From positions 5,989,847-6,053,846 of the forward strand of contig NC_133223.1 of the NCBI RefSeq assembly GCF_040436345.1: a stretch of 64,000 nt of DNA, read 5' to 3'. The notes beneath the pieces are model-generated. The model ran no database searches, had not been told where the DNA came from, and was given only the letters and a program-made list of their open reading frames with translations. Every line of letters begins with the position of its first letter. Within the stretch, counting starts at the first letter, position 1. Source of the DNA: Pagrus major (Eukaryota; Chordata; Actinopteri; Spariformes; Sparidae). The position numbers were made by a program, and so were the translations under genes. This document shows positions 42,954-53,955 of the stretch, piece by piece.

Positions 42954-43756
42954 ACAGCGAGGGGCGCCGGTGTGCAGTGACTTTAAAGAACGCTCTCTAC
43001 ATCCCCTCGTACCCCCAAGAACTCTTCTCAGTGAAGTCGGCTACCGCTCACGGTGCCAAAGTGTTCTTCGACGAAGGTAAAGATGTCATAGTGTTGCCGG
43101 ATGGCACAAGGTTTGATATTTATGTATGTAAGAGGATGTACTACTTGCAAACCGAGTGTGATGTATATGATGCGTGTCATGTCAGCTATGATATCCAGAC
43201 ATGGCATGAAGTAATGGGTCACTGCAATTACGAGGATATATTGAAGCTGCAGGATGTAACAGAGGGCATGCACATTAAAGGTGCTAAGCGTAGGCCTGAT
43301 AAAGAATGTGCAGTGTGCATAGAGGGAAAGTTCACCCAAACGAGAAACAGAGATCCGACTGATAAGGTAAAGACACCACTTGAGCTGGTGAACGCAGACC
43401 TAGCTGGTCCAGTAAACAATGAGTCCATATATGGTTTCAAGTACATGCAGTCTTTCACAGATGTGTATACGGGGGCAGTGTTTGTTTACTTCCTGAAAGC
43501 AAAAAGTGATGCAGTTCAGGCCACTGAGAAGTATCTGGCAGATGTAGCGCCTTATGGCACTGTGAAATGCATTAGGTCAGATAACGGGACCGAGTTCACT
43601 AACAGAGAGTTTCAGACACTACTGAGAAAGAACAAAATCAGACACGAGACTTCCTGTCCTTACTCCCCGCACCAGAACGGGACAGCTGAAAGGGAAGGAC
43701 GCACTCTTTTCGAGATGGCCAGGTGTAAGCTTATCGACAGTGACCTAGGTTTGTAG
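42881..43756 (+). pseudogene. Copia integrase, 3' truncated
   Basis: The zinc finger H-H-C-C (W-H-E-V-M-G-H, then C-A-V-C) and the triad D (N-A-D-L-A-G-P), D (R-S-D-N-G-T-E-F) and E (N-G-T-A-E-R-E) are all visible. The frame ends at 43756, where an internal deletion joins integrase directly to the R-F-V-A-K-G-Y segment of RT. The rest of integrase and the start of RT are lost. Confidence 0.88.
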
Positions 43757-45084
43757 CGAAAGGATACAGTCAGAGAGCAGGGATAGATTATGGCGAGACG
43801 TTCTCACCAACAGCCAATCTTACAAGTATACGTGTAGTGATGCAGAAGGCAGCCCAAGACGATTTGATCTTGCATCAAATGGACGTGAAAACAGCCTATC
43901 TGCACGCCCCCATTGATCGAGATATCTACATGGAACAACCTGAAGGTTACGAAAAAGAGGGAGGGAAGCTAGTGTGTAAACTAGAGAAGTCAATCTACGG
44001 CCTGAAGCAGTTGGGGCGAAATTGGAATGAGATGCTCCACACATGTCTAGTAGATGACAATTTCACTCAGAACCCAACAGACCACTGCGTCTACACAAAA
44101 GAGTCTAAAGAGGCAGGGAAGGTAATAGTAGTTATCTGGGTGGATGATCTTATCATCGCAGCCAACAACAACGAGAGTCTAGAGAAAGTGAAAAACATGC
44201 TTTCTACCAGGTTTAAGATGAAGGACCTAGGTAGGTTGAAGTATTTTCTGGGCATGGACTTCAGCCAGTCTGACGGCTGTGTAAAAGTGTCACAAAAGAG
44301 GTATGTTGAAAAGATACTGGAACGTTTTGACATGCAGGAGTGTAGAATTAGAGAAACACCATGTGACCCAAAGTTAGACTACTCTGAAGATGCGCCTAAA
44401 ATGTCTGATGTGAAGAAGTACAGGGAGGCTGTCGGCAGTCTCATTTACTTGACAACCTGTACACGTCCTGACCTATGTTTCGTGGTGAGCAAGTTATCAC
44501 AGTATTTTGCTGACCCTACAGATGAACATTGGGTTACGGTGAAACATGTTTTGCGTTATCTCAGGGGTACTGCAGACAAACAGCTCTGTTTCAGAAAGAG
44601 CAGAGAGGGTCTAGGCCTACAGGCATATAGTGACGCAGACTGGGCTGTGGACACTAATGACAGATGCAGTACCACCGGGTATTGTGTGAGTATGAGTAAA
44701 GACAGCTCCTTAGTCTCGTGGAAAGCCAAGAAACAACCCACGATAGCTCTATCCACATGCGAAGCCGAGTACATGGCTCTAGCTCTAACAATACAGGAGT
44801 GTATTTATTTGGAGCAACTACTGGGAGGTATAGATACCTATGTGTATAAGAAAACTGTTGTTTATGAGGATAACCAGGGAACAATTGCACTTGTTAGGAA
44901 CCCTGTGTGCAGACAAAGATGTAAGCATGTGGACATTAAATATCATTTCATTAGGTCTACCATAAGGGAAGATAAGATGTCACTTGTTTACTGTCCCACA
45001 GATGACATGGTCGCAGATGTTATGACAAAGCCCGCCTCCAGAATTAAGTTGAGGAAATTTGCAGGAGTCATGTTTGGTGTGTAA
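43750..45084 (+). CDS. Copia reverse transcriptase and RNase H (N-terminally deleted)
   Basis: Open from the deletion junction near 43750 (V-A-K-G-Y-S-Q) to the stop at 45084. RT motifs include Q-M-D-V-K-T-A-Y-L-H, S-I-Y-G-L-K-Q and the catalytic V-D-D-L. The RNase H / C-terminal region has Y-S-D-A-D-W, S-T-C-E-A-E-Y, the E-D-N-Q-G segment and D-V-M-T-K-P. There is no native start; expression would need read-through from integrase, which is out of frame. Confidence 0.9.
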   Translation, partial: FVAKGYSQRAGIDYGETFSPTANLTSIRVVMQKAAQDDLILHQMDVKTAYLHAPIDRDIYMEQPEGYEKEGGKLVCKLEKSIYGLKQLGRNWNEMLHTCLVDDNFTQNPTDHCVYTKESKEAGKVIVVIWVDDLIIAANNNESLEKVKNMLSTRFKMKDLGRLKYFLGMDFSQSDGCVKVSQKRYVEKILERFDMQECRIRETPCDPKLDYSEDAPKMSDVKKYREAVGSLIYLTTCTRPDLCFVVSKLSQYFADPTDEHWVTVKHVLRYLRGTADKQLCFRKSREGLGLQAYSDADWAVDTNDRCSTTGYCVSMSKDSSLVSWKAKKQPTIALSTCEAEYMALALTIQECIYLEQLLGGIDTYVYKKTVVYEDNQGTIALVRNPVCRQRCKHVDIKYHFIRSTIREDKMSLVYCPTDDMVADVMTKPASRIKLRKFAGVMFGV

Positions 45085-45178
45085 GATGTTGACATTTGAC
45101 TATGCCATGTTTTTGTTTTGTTTTGTTTATTTGGTTATGTAAAAGTTGTACAGTATACATGTCATTCATAAGTGGGAG

Positions 45179-45481
45179 TGTTGAGAGTGGATAAGTGTAT
45201 GAATGTATGTAATCGTATTTGTTCAGGAGTAGGCGCTGATGCGCCAAATATGGCATAGAGTCACGTGTGACTGACACCACTATCTTATAGGGGGGATTTT
45301 ACCACCCTCTCTGTCTCTGTACTTGGCTCCCACGGGGAGCAGTTTGTTTGTGCACAGTTTGGCAATAAACAATGCCATGAGACTGATGGCTGAAGAGACA
45401 AATGTCTGAACGTCTGTTCATCTCTTAGAATTATTATTCCGCTGTGCAGGTAGGCAGAAGGTATAAGCCTACCTGTCAACA
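45179..45481 (+). repeat. Copia 3' LTR
   Basis: 303 bp, two differences from the 5' LTR. It is preceded by the purine tract aagtgggag (45170-45178). Confidence 0.93.
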
Positions 45482-45486
45482 ATCAG

Positions 45487-45913
45487 TTTCCTAGATTCTT
45501 TTAAGTAAGCTCAATTTGTCACATTTTAGAGTGCAGGTGGATTACAGCATGTATCGTGATTTGACACATATCCTTTGGATGGTTCCATATTAAAGACATT
45601 CATTGGAAGAAATAAAGTGATCTGAGTGATCACTGGCACAGTCACTGACAAATGGAGCCCCCTTAACTTTATTTTTGTTGGCAACTATAATTTATGATCA
45701 TGTATTATCTATGCATATTGTTTAGTTAAATTTATTTGGATTTAAACTTGTTTTTACTTGGGTGTCCTGACAGGCTGTGTTTACATTTGAAGAGCTTTTG
45801 AGCTGGTTCATGTTTTCTATGACCCCCCTATGTCTGTTCTAGACTCACATACTGTATATAGCCGATAGCTATTGTGAGACTAATTTGATGAATAATGTTT
45901 AAACGCCTTTATT
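45487..45913. other. Unit 2 DNA between Copia and L1-like insertions
   Basis: AT-rich, no gene. The last nine bases, gcctttatt (45905-45913), are the left target duplication of the LINE that follows. Confidence 0.5.
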
Positions 45914-46103
45914 GGGGGCGCTAACGAGAAACGATATGTGAGGACGTGTTTGTACAGAACTCCCGACCGGAGTGAACCTTTTTCAAAAATAATACTTTTA
46001 TAAAACAACTTCAGATGGACCTTGTTTATCTCTGACAACTGAACAACACCAGTGCATCATACTGACAGTTTCATCTTTTCATAATATACGACTAAACGAC
46101 AAA

Positions 46104-46961
46104 ATGCCCAAAGGAAAATGCTACAAGAAAGAGGCCTCTGCTAAAGCCCCGGACCCCGCTGAAACCACGTCCGCAAATGAGGAATCTTCAGATGAGGGGA
46201 CTACAGACCTATCTGCTGTCATGGCTGCAATTGCAAGCAGTGAAAACAGGATTTTGGCACAGATAGACTCAAGTACAGCTGACTTGAACACTAAGATAGA
46301 CACGCTCCAGGAGGACGTGGCGAAGCAGGAGACCCGCCTGAGCGAGTTGGAGTCCGGCCTGAATACATACTTGGATAGGACGGCTACTACTGAAAACGAG
46401 GTCGCCCTGCTAAAAACGGAAGTCTCCTCACTCCGCCAGAAAGTGGAAGAAATTGATGGGGGACAATACTGATTTAGTGCACATCTGGTTGGGATAAAAG
46501 AAGACTTTGAATCGTGTGAGGGACAGCGGCCCACTGCGAGTATCGCTAAACTACTGCAGGAGCTGTTGAGCCTTAACTTCACCCCAACCCTGGATGCAGC
46601 ATATCGCAGCGCCCAACGTGCTAATGAGGGGGGCCCTCCCAGAGTCATCATGATCAGATTCCACTACCTACGAGAACGGGATGAGGTCTTCCATACAGCG
46701 GCCCACTCGGCGCCGCTGACCCTGCACGACAAAAGAGTGAGCATATTTCCAGACTACACGGTGATGGTGGCGAAGAAGAGAGCGGCCTTTGCCGAAGCTA
46801 AGCGTCTACTCCGAAGCTGCCAAAATGTCAAGTTTAGTGTCAGGTTCCCCGCGCTGCTCCGCATCACCGACTCGACTGGTCAGGAGAAGCGGTTTGAGGA
46901 TCCAGCGGCAGTGGTGGAATATATTAAAAAGAACTTGAAGCCCAAGGACACTGTAAGTTGA
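46104..46961 (+). pseudogene. L1-like ORF1 protein (coiled coil, RNA-binding), broken by a stop
   Basis: ORF1 starts at the ATG at 46104. It has a low-complexity N-terminus, then a coiled coil (residues about 35-118, heptads such as L-Q-E-D-V-A-K-Q-E). A TGA at 46470 breaks the frame. The RRM/C-terminal RNA-binding part follows (46491-46961: R-V-I-M-I-R-F-H-Y, then R-F-P-A-L-L-R-I). L1 ORF1p packages the element RNA as a trimer. Part of the RRM region also looks shortened around the stop. Confidence 0.75.
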
Positions 46962-47757
46962 TTTAACCAATTGGACAATGGGGACTAGATGTTAATAATG
47001 GTCTGGTGAGTGCAAATGTGAAAGGCCTGAACACCAGGTTTTTTTTTCCCACTCATATGTTTATTCACTTTACTTTCCTTTTTTACAATGCCCACAACAA
47101 TGAGGCTCCCAGGAAATATTGACATTTTATATTTCATGGACGCTTAATGCCTGGTGTTTAAGCTACAACACACAGACTTTATTCCTCTCTCCTACTTTAT
47201 TTTATTTCTCTCTATATACACATGTAGCCTATGTGGGTATGTGTGTATACATATGCATATCATTTGAAAATGGCATCCTCATAATGTGTAAAATGTAAAC
47301 GCCATAATAGTTATTGGTGCTAGGATTAGCACCACAGGAATATAATATAAACCTTTTGAGGCGTTTTTATTTATAGCTACCTTTTTATTTTTCTTATTAG
47401 ACATACAGATATAGCAGAGGGGTGTCTATTAACATGAAGTACATGGAAAATGATTTAAAGGAGAGGGGTGGGTCATATAGAGGTACCTTGGTTTGTTTTC
47501 TGTTGTTGGCTATATGCAAATAATTTTCATTCTAAGTTCAATCCAATTTATATACATCATGGTTCGCCCTGGTTAGGGCCTGTTAGGAGGATAGGTGAGA
47601 TGGTTATCTGCAGCACAACGCTAGAAGAGGGGTGTGCGATCTCGACAGGTTCAGTAGATCAGCATAGGGATTTAAGGCTCAGTTTTAGTTTTAGTTCTGT
47701 AGTCAGACAGGGACTTTTTTGTGCTTTTTTATTTTTCTTATTTATCCTAGAAGCACA

Positions 47758-48630
47758 ATGTCTGATATACGAAAGTCAGGCCATATTCGTTTTTTAAGTT
47801 GGAACATAAAGGGAATCCATAACCCAGTGAAGCGAAGTAGGTTGTTTGCACATATAAAAACATTAGGAAGTGATATCATGTTTTTACAGGAGACTCACTT
47901 ACGATCAAGTGAATGCACAAAGCTAAAGAAAGCTTGGATAGGGCAGTTATTCCGTTCAAAAAATGAGGATAGAGCACGTGGTACAGCTATTTTGATTAGA
48001 AAAGGCATCCCATTCATCCCATCACAGACCGTGTGTGAATCCAGGGGTAGATATGTTATAGTGACTGGCAAATTGTACGGTTCCCAAGTAACATTAGCTA
48101 ATGTGTACGGACCGAATTGGGACGACCCACTTTTTTTTACTAACTTTATAGCAGTATTACCAGATCTCAATAACAACCAATTGATACTGGGGGGCGATTT
48201 CAACTGTGTTTTACACCCGAAACTAGACAGATCAAATCCCATACCTAATAGTAAGATCTCAAACTCAGGTACAGTTATCCAGTCATTTATAGACACATAC
48301 ACACTTTTTGACCCCTGGAGGAGAGACAACCCAACTACTAGGCAATACTCCTTCTTCTCACCAGTTCACCACTCTTTTTCCAGGATCGACTTTTTCCTTG
48401 TAGATAGCAGAACTCTCCCTATGGTCAAGGATAGCCAGTATAATAGCATTGTTATTTCTGACCATGGCCCAGTGCAGCTTGATATATGTTTTCCAGAGTG
48501 CATTAGACCACGCCGTACATGGCGGTTTGATCCTCTGTTGTTATATAGGGACTCTTTTAAGAACTTCATCTCCCAACAAATTCAACCTCACACCAGATAC
48601 GCCACTAACCACTGTGTGGGAGGCTCTTAA
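47758..48630 (+). CDS. L1-like ORF2 endonuclease part
   Basis: From the ATG at 47758 (M-S-D-I-R-K) this gives an APE-type endonuclease. Motifs are S-W-N-I-K-G, L-Q-E-T-H-L, N-V-Y-G-P-N, G-G-D-F-N-C, R-I-D-F-F-L and I-S-D-H-G-P. All catalytic positions are visible. The frame stops at 48630, and the following ORF2 segment is in another frame from about 48575. Confidence 0.85.
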   Translation: MSDIRKSGHIRFLSWNIKGIHNPVKRSRLFAHIKTLGSDIMFLQETHLRSSECTKLKKAWIGQLFRSKNEDRARGTAILIRKGIPFIPSQTVCESRGRYVIVTGKLYGSQVTLANVYGPNWDDPLFFTNFIAVLPDLNNNQLILGGDFNCVLHPKLDRSNPIPNSKISNSGTVIQSFIDTYTLFDPWRRDNPTTRQYSFFSPVHHSFSRIDFFLVDSRTLPMVKDSQYNSIVISDHGPVQLDICFPECIRPRRTWRFDPLLLYRDSFKNFISQQIQPHTRYATNHCVGGS

Positions 48631-50009
48631 GGCCTATCTCAGGGGCCAGGTAATATCTCATACAGCTTATGAGAGAAAGAAATGCAAACAACGCTTGAGC
48701 GACCTGTCTCACAGCATAGCAGAGGTGGATCGTAAATATGCTGACTCCCCAACGCCCGAGCTCTACAGAGAAAAATTATTGTTAAAAACTGAATTCGATA
48801 ACCTCTCCATTAAACAAACCGAACAGTTATTTTTTAAATCAAAACAAAAATTTTACGAACACGGGGAGAAGGCTGGAAACTGGGGGAGAAAACCACTAAC
48901 CCTAATGCAATAAATGATGAGTTCAAACGATTCTATATGACTCTCTACAGGTCAAAGCCACCAGACGACCCGTCGGATATTATTAAATTCTTGGAAGGGC
49001 TGACCATTCCAACGATCACCCCAGAGGACAGTTTACAGATAGATAGAGGGATTACGACGGGCAAAGTAATGCAGGCAATTAAATCAATGCAGAGCGGCAA
49101 AGCCGGGGGTGATCTCCATATTGATCTCTCTGAAAACATTTAAACAGCTAGATAGACTAATCTCTTCATTTATATGGAACAATTCTAATCCTAGGATGAA
49201 AAAAATGTACCTGGAGGTTCCTAAAGATGCTGGTGGGTTAGGCTTACCCAATTTTCTTTGGTATTATTGGTTGGCTAACATAGTAAAATGTACTCATTGG
49301 ATTTACACATATGAGAATAAGCAGGGTCCAGACTGGGTCCACATGGAACTATTATCCAACCCCCTACCAACACACATTATCGTTACCACACAACTGTAAT
49401 ACACATTTTACAAACCCGGTTGTTAAAGCCTCACTTAAGATATGGTTACAGCTTAGGAGACATTTTGATTTGAAGCAGTATAGCAGGTATTTCCCGGTAG
49501 CAATTTCCCGGTTCGACAAGGCATTTCAATATTGGCATAGAAATTGGTTGATATTCTTCTGCGATTTGTACTCTGATAACACGTTTATTTCATTTGAAAC
49601 ACTTGAAAATGACCACAATATACCCAGATCGCATTATTTTAGGTTTTTTCAGATACGTAGCTTTACCAGAGAAAAGTTTCCCTCATTTCCTTTCATACCA
49701 CCTAGGAATCATTTAGATGCAATTCTAGAACTGGATCCTTATGAGAAGAAACGTGTATCTGTAATTTACAATATGATAAGGGACTTGAAACCGATATCAT
49801 GGGATAAAACTAAAATGGCATGGGAAAAAGATTTGGGGCTTGAGCTTTCTGAAGATATGTGGCAACATAGTCTAGAATGTATTCATACCTCGTCATTGTG
49901 TATACACCATGGTTTAATTCAATTTAAAGTACTCCATCGCCTGCACTATTCAAGGGATAAATTTCACCCCCAGGCTGCAAAGTCTCAAATTTACAAACAA
50001 ATGCTTTAG
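48575..50009 (+). pseudogene. L1-like ORF2 remainder with RT core deleted
   Basis: 48580-48913 and 48937-49105 give the linker before RT (W-E-A-L-K-A-Y-L-R-G, then I-K-S-M-Q-S-G-K-A-G-G). Just after that motif, near 49105, the sequence jumps to the region after RT (L-I-S-S-F-I-W-N, then G-G-L-G-L-P-N-F). The whole catalytic palm with its D-D motif is missing. The C-terminal region continues at 49311-50009 in yet another frame. It is not functional. Confidence 0.85.
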
Positions 50010-50478
50010 CATTTGCTTCCCTGCTTGCGCGCAGACTCATACTTTTTAATTGGAAATCAAATTCAACCCCGTCATTTCTGCAGTGGTTGAGGGATGTACT
50101 ATCTTTTCTACCTTTAGAGAAACTGAGATACAAGATATGTAAAGCCTGCAAAAACTTGACCTGGGGTCCCTTTATAGAATTTGTAGAAGGTTTTCCCTTT
50201 CAATGATACATCTTAACACTAGTTGTATTGGATAGTTACAACTACTTATAACTGCTCAAAACATCAATTCACCCATTATATGATGAGAAATTCCTGTCTG
50301 ACTATTTTTGTATTTGTTTTTGTATTTTTCTGTTTATTTAATTTTATTCTTGTTTAAGAGCCTTGAGGGTGGGGGGCGGGAGGGTACTTTTCTTTTTGTG
50401 TCTATGTTTGTAAGTTGTATGCTTGTTAATGAAAAACTGCAAAAGAAATAAATAAAAAAAATTAAAAAAGCCTTTATT

Positions 50479-51028
50479 AAATTGGCATTAAAGACCAACA
50501 ATAAAAAACTGCAACATTTTGACTGGAAGGTCTTCATCAGGTTGTATCGAAGGAAAGAGTGTTCACTTACTTATTTGAAAAGAACAATTTTAAATGTGTT
50601 TTTATTGCAGAAGTTATTATTAGTTATTGTAGCAAAGAAAATGCTCTTTTAAACTACATGAACTACAGTCCCCCTTCTTCTTCCCTAATCCAACCTCTTC
50701 TCCTGCCAGCTTTTGAGTTGGTTACTGTAGCGCCACCTATGTACAAATCATAGTCAAACACAAAAACAGACCTCTGCCCATAAGAGCATTCTAGTTGTAA
50801 GTGTGTGCAGTTGTGGCCTTTATACCATGGATTTGACCTATGGAGGATGATGCGTTAAATAATTAGGCTTCTCATCCTTTTTATGAGGCCTGCCGCGTAT
50901 TGGGAGCAGAGGTACAGTATATGGCAAATCATGTTGGCTAATGCTCCACCATGTTTGCAGAAATGTGTGATCTTGCTGACAGACAGACACAGGTGAAGGC
51001 GTTTCCTTCCACCCCTGCAGGGATGGCA
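50479..51028. other. Unit 2 DNA next to the right inverted repeat
   Basis: No gene. 50495-50550 contains caacattttgactggaaggtcttcatcagg, a repeat-tail-like phrase of unknown family. Confidence 0.4.
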
Positions 51029-51305
51029 GAAGTAAAAATGATGATAATGTAACACTTTTCTCACAATATGAGCTATTATTACATTATGAGCTGTTATTAC
51101 ATTATGAGTGGCATCAGTAAGGCTCATAATGTAATAAGTTGTTACATTAGTACATTATGCGCAAAGCCCTTATTACGTTATGCGTCCATGATTTTATTAC
51201 ATCATGAGCCGATTATTACATTATGAACTTTTATTAAATTTAAATTATTACATTATGAGCCGTTATTACATTATTAGCCATTATTACATTATTAGTTGCT
51301 ACACT
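51029..51305 (-). repeat. Unit 2 right inverted repeat
   Basis: Reverse complement of 32763-33034, including the gcgcaaagcccttattacgt segment. The shared terminal tip follows it immediately. Confidence 0.88.
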
Positions 51306-51354
51306 TATCACTGGGATATATTTTCTTTTTTATTGGCGGAAACGGGCTTCCATA
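51304..51354 (-). repeat. Right tip of composite transposon
   Basis: cttatcactgggatatattt to ggcggaaacgggcttccata is the inverted counterpart of 26916-26957. Confidence 0.75.
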
Positions 51355-53480
51355 AATATTCTAGTCAAAGTGATTAAGTAGTATATAGTGGTATGTCCAC
51401 AATATTAGAAGATATTATTAATGCAATTCCTTGATGCTATTTGATGTTATCTTGAATTTGTGCAACCGATGATGATAATTTCATCAGTTAGTTAACATGG
51501 CTGACGTGAAAAGGACTCGGTATGTTCACGCTTAATATCAGGGCCATTCTTTCCTGAGTCCTTCCACCTGACACATTCTGCACTTCAAAGCTGAGTTGCT
51601 AACTTTCCATGTCAGCACAGTCCAGATAGCTCCACTGCACTCCGGTTTCTCCTGGTATAATAATGTGGTTCTACGATAAACATTTGATATAAAGTAGGAT
51701 TCAATGTGAGAGGCATCATTTTACAATCTGGCTTCAATTCACCACCTCACCATCTGCCTTGCCAGAGCCTCTTGCCTCATAAATGTTCATACGCAGGGGT
51801 CAGAGTTTGATTACAGGTGTGCACATTCTCCCATCAAGTTTGTTTTTATAGATAACAGCTTTTGCCTTTTTGCGTACCTTACATGTATAAATGTGACCCC
51901 TGAGCACTAGAGAAAAGACATCAGTTCTTAAGTAAGGGAGAATGTTACAGGAGAGAACAAATTGCTAAATAAGTTATATGATTTGATCAGAAAAATCTCA
52001 GCAGCCCCGTGTTTTCTGGATGCCCATAAAAGTGAACGAATAGAACACAGATACTTTTTTTTTTTTTTTTTTTGCTCACTTGAAAACCTGATTGAATAAA
52101 GATTCCCAAGAGTTGCAAGGTGCCGGTTTGCCATGCATATTAAAAACAGTGGTAAGTGCAAGAGATATTGGAGCATACAAAGGTATCCATGCCATATTGG
52201 AAACATCCAGACACTCAACTAAACATCTAACCACTCTGTTATACAGGCATACATGCAAAGCTGTTGTGATTGGGCCCTCCAGACAATGTCAGCAGCAGTA
52301 TAGTAACACAGACTGAACAATTTCCTCTTGTTTATTCAGCTCTTTGCTGGAAAGCAGGACCTTACCAACATCAAGCTAGTTAGCTACATATGAGACAAGT
52401 TTTCCAGCCATGGTGGTGTTTCGACTGCAGCTTACACATGATGAAAAACGGATTCCCACACCCACTGTGCTTAGGATAGGGACACACTGAAGTGGCCTTG
52501 TCAGACCTTCTTCTAAAATGGCTGCACAAAACCCCCGCTAAGAGTAATTTGACAACAAGCTAACTTTTTTGCCTCTGTTCCCCAACCCTATTTTACTGCT
52601 GAGAAGCCTACAAGTGCCTGAGATAATTCCTGGTGAGGACAGAGCTACTATGTTGCCATCAGCAACCACCACCACTTGTCAACTTTCCCCAGCTCACACT
52701 CAGCTTTTGTGCCAAGGTTAGCAGGAGGACTTCCATACACCTACCACAAGAAACTTCTAGACTTCCATGTGGCTCAGTGGGGTTCAGACAAATAAAAAGG
52801 TTTGGGAATCATGTACCTAATGCACCCCTGGTATCGGCTACACCCACTTTAAAAAACGGTCCTTACCACTAGATGCTTACACATCTCCTTGAAAGAGTCG
52901 TTGAAAAAATGGAAATCACGTTGCCTGACCCCGAAACTTATGCTCTCCCCATCTAGCTTGGACATATTGCACAGAAATGGCTACGATACTGCGATGCCCA
53001 CAATGACCTGACAAAAAAGGGAAGGTTTTCCTGGGGAGCCCCGCACAAGACTCTCTCCCCCATTCAGGAATTTAATGTGTGGTCCACCCACAACACAGAG
53101 TCAAAATTGGGCTATATCTCAACAGCTGGAAAAGTCCATGGCCCCTCACCTGTGGCTGTCCCTCACCATTGACCTGGTTTCTATGAGAGGGGGGACGGTG
53201 GGTAATTGGACCGTCACACCAACCTCTACTGACACTGAAAAGAAAATTGGACGTGCTAAGCTTTGTGCCAGCGAAAACCAAACGGCTGGTACACACAGAC
53301 ACATACCAGTGTCACCCATCAACTGACCATGTCAAGTGGCCAAGCCAACCATGTTGTCTTGTGCGTGTCCTTGGACACTGTCTCTACTTTTAACATGCCA
53401 CCAAAACAAAACCATAGACCGAGAAGAGCAGGTGGGCAAGAACGGAAAAGTCAACATTACATAGGGCCCTCAGGTAGTGC
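51355..53480. other. Intergenic DNA, no gene recognised
   Basis: Mixed composition with a T-run at 52056-52073. 52640-53400 is GC-richer and reads like a decayed coding or repeat segment, but no frame matches a family I know. Confidence 0.4.
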
Positions 53481-53486
53481 AGTTTA

Positions 53487-53955
53487 TTAAATCTCCCAGA
53501 GAACCTGATATGGAGAGAACAGAAAAGAGGTCGGCAACTGTTTTTCAGTCTTGTGGTGCATGCATGTATATTTCTGTATTGCCTGCCAGAGGGGAGGATT
53601 TTGAAGAGATGGTGGGCAGGGTAGGGGGGATTTACAGATGATGTTGGAGGCCCTGCTGCAACACTGGGCCTGGTACCACACTGTAATGCAGTATGTCAGG
53701 ATGCTCACCTCTGTGCATCGGTAAAAGTTCCAGAGCAGGCTCTGAGGCAGTCTGGCTCTTCTCAGTTTTCTCGTGACGTAGAGGTGTTGTTGTGTCTTTA
53801 CCAAAAACAGTGGAAGTGTCTGTGGCCCAGGAGAAGTCCTCAAGTACGTGCATGCCCAGGAATATAAAATGGGGGACTCTCTCCACAGCTTCACCATTTA
53901 TGAACACTGGACCTAGATCTGTTCTCCTTGTCTTCCTGAAATGCACCACAATCTC
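53487..53955 (-). pseudogene. Rex1-like LINE RT C-terminal fragment
   Basis: Two minus-strand frames (53632-53949 and 53487-53897) carry consecutive pieces. The first is F-R-K-T-R-R-T-D followed by F-I-N-G-E-A-V-E-R-V and F-L-G-M-H-V. The second is R-K-L-R-R-A-R-L-P-Q-S-L-L-W-N-F-Y-R. These are the post-catalytic RT region of Rex1-like LINEs. A frame change separates them, so it is a dead fragment. Confidence 0.7.

Larger units (their letters stand above)
41860..45481 (+). mobile_element. Ty1/Copia retrotransposon, internally deleted, very young
   Basis: 303-bp LTRs (41860-42162 and 45179-45481), TG...CA, with target duplications atcag at 41855-41859 and 45482-45486. I count only two LTR differences (ggaggagg/ggagtagg and ggatgtta/ggatttta). 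The interior has the Copia order gag-PR-IN-RT-RH. However, gag and the IN-RT junction are deleted and one frame change is present, so this copy could not move by itself. Confidence 0.93.
45914..50469 (+). mobile_element. L1-like LINE, apparently full length but RT core deleted
   Basis: The element begins GGGGGCGCTAACGAG and ends in an A-rich tail (aataaataaaaaaaattaaaaaa). It is bounded by 9-bp target duplications gcctttatt at 45905-45913 and 50470-50478. It has a 190-bp 5' UTR, ORF1, an AT-rich inter-ORF spacer of about 800 bp and an ORF2 with endonuclease. The reverse transcriptase core is deleted. Confidence 0.85.
26916..51354. mobile_element. 24.4 kb composite block bounded by inverted transposon tips
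   Basis: The left end starts TATGGAAGCCCGTTTCC and continues to atatcccagtggtaag. The right end is the reverse complement of the same tip (cttatcactgggatat, then ggaaacgggcttccata). Inside are two units with different subterminal inverted repeats, meeting at 32761-32763 where both inner tips are missing. I infer that two related DNA transposons fused after loss of the palindromic junction. No target-site duplication is visible at the outer ends (aagatc on the left, aatatt on the right). Confidence 0.6.

Noticed and set aside
26905..51365. Target-site duplication around the composite block
   Set aside because: The bases outside the tips (aagatc and aatatt) do not match; none claimed.
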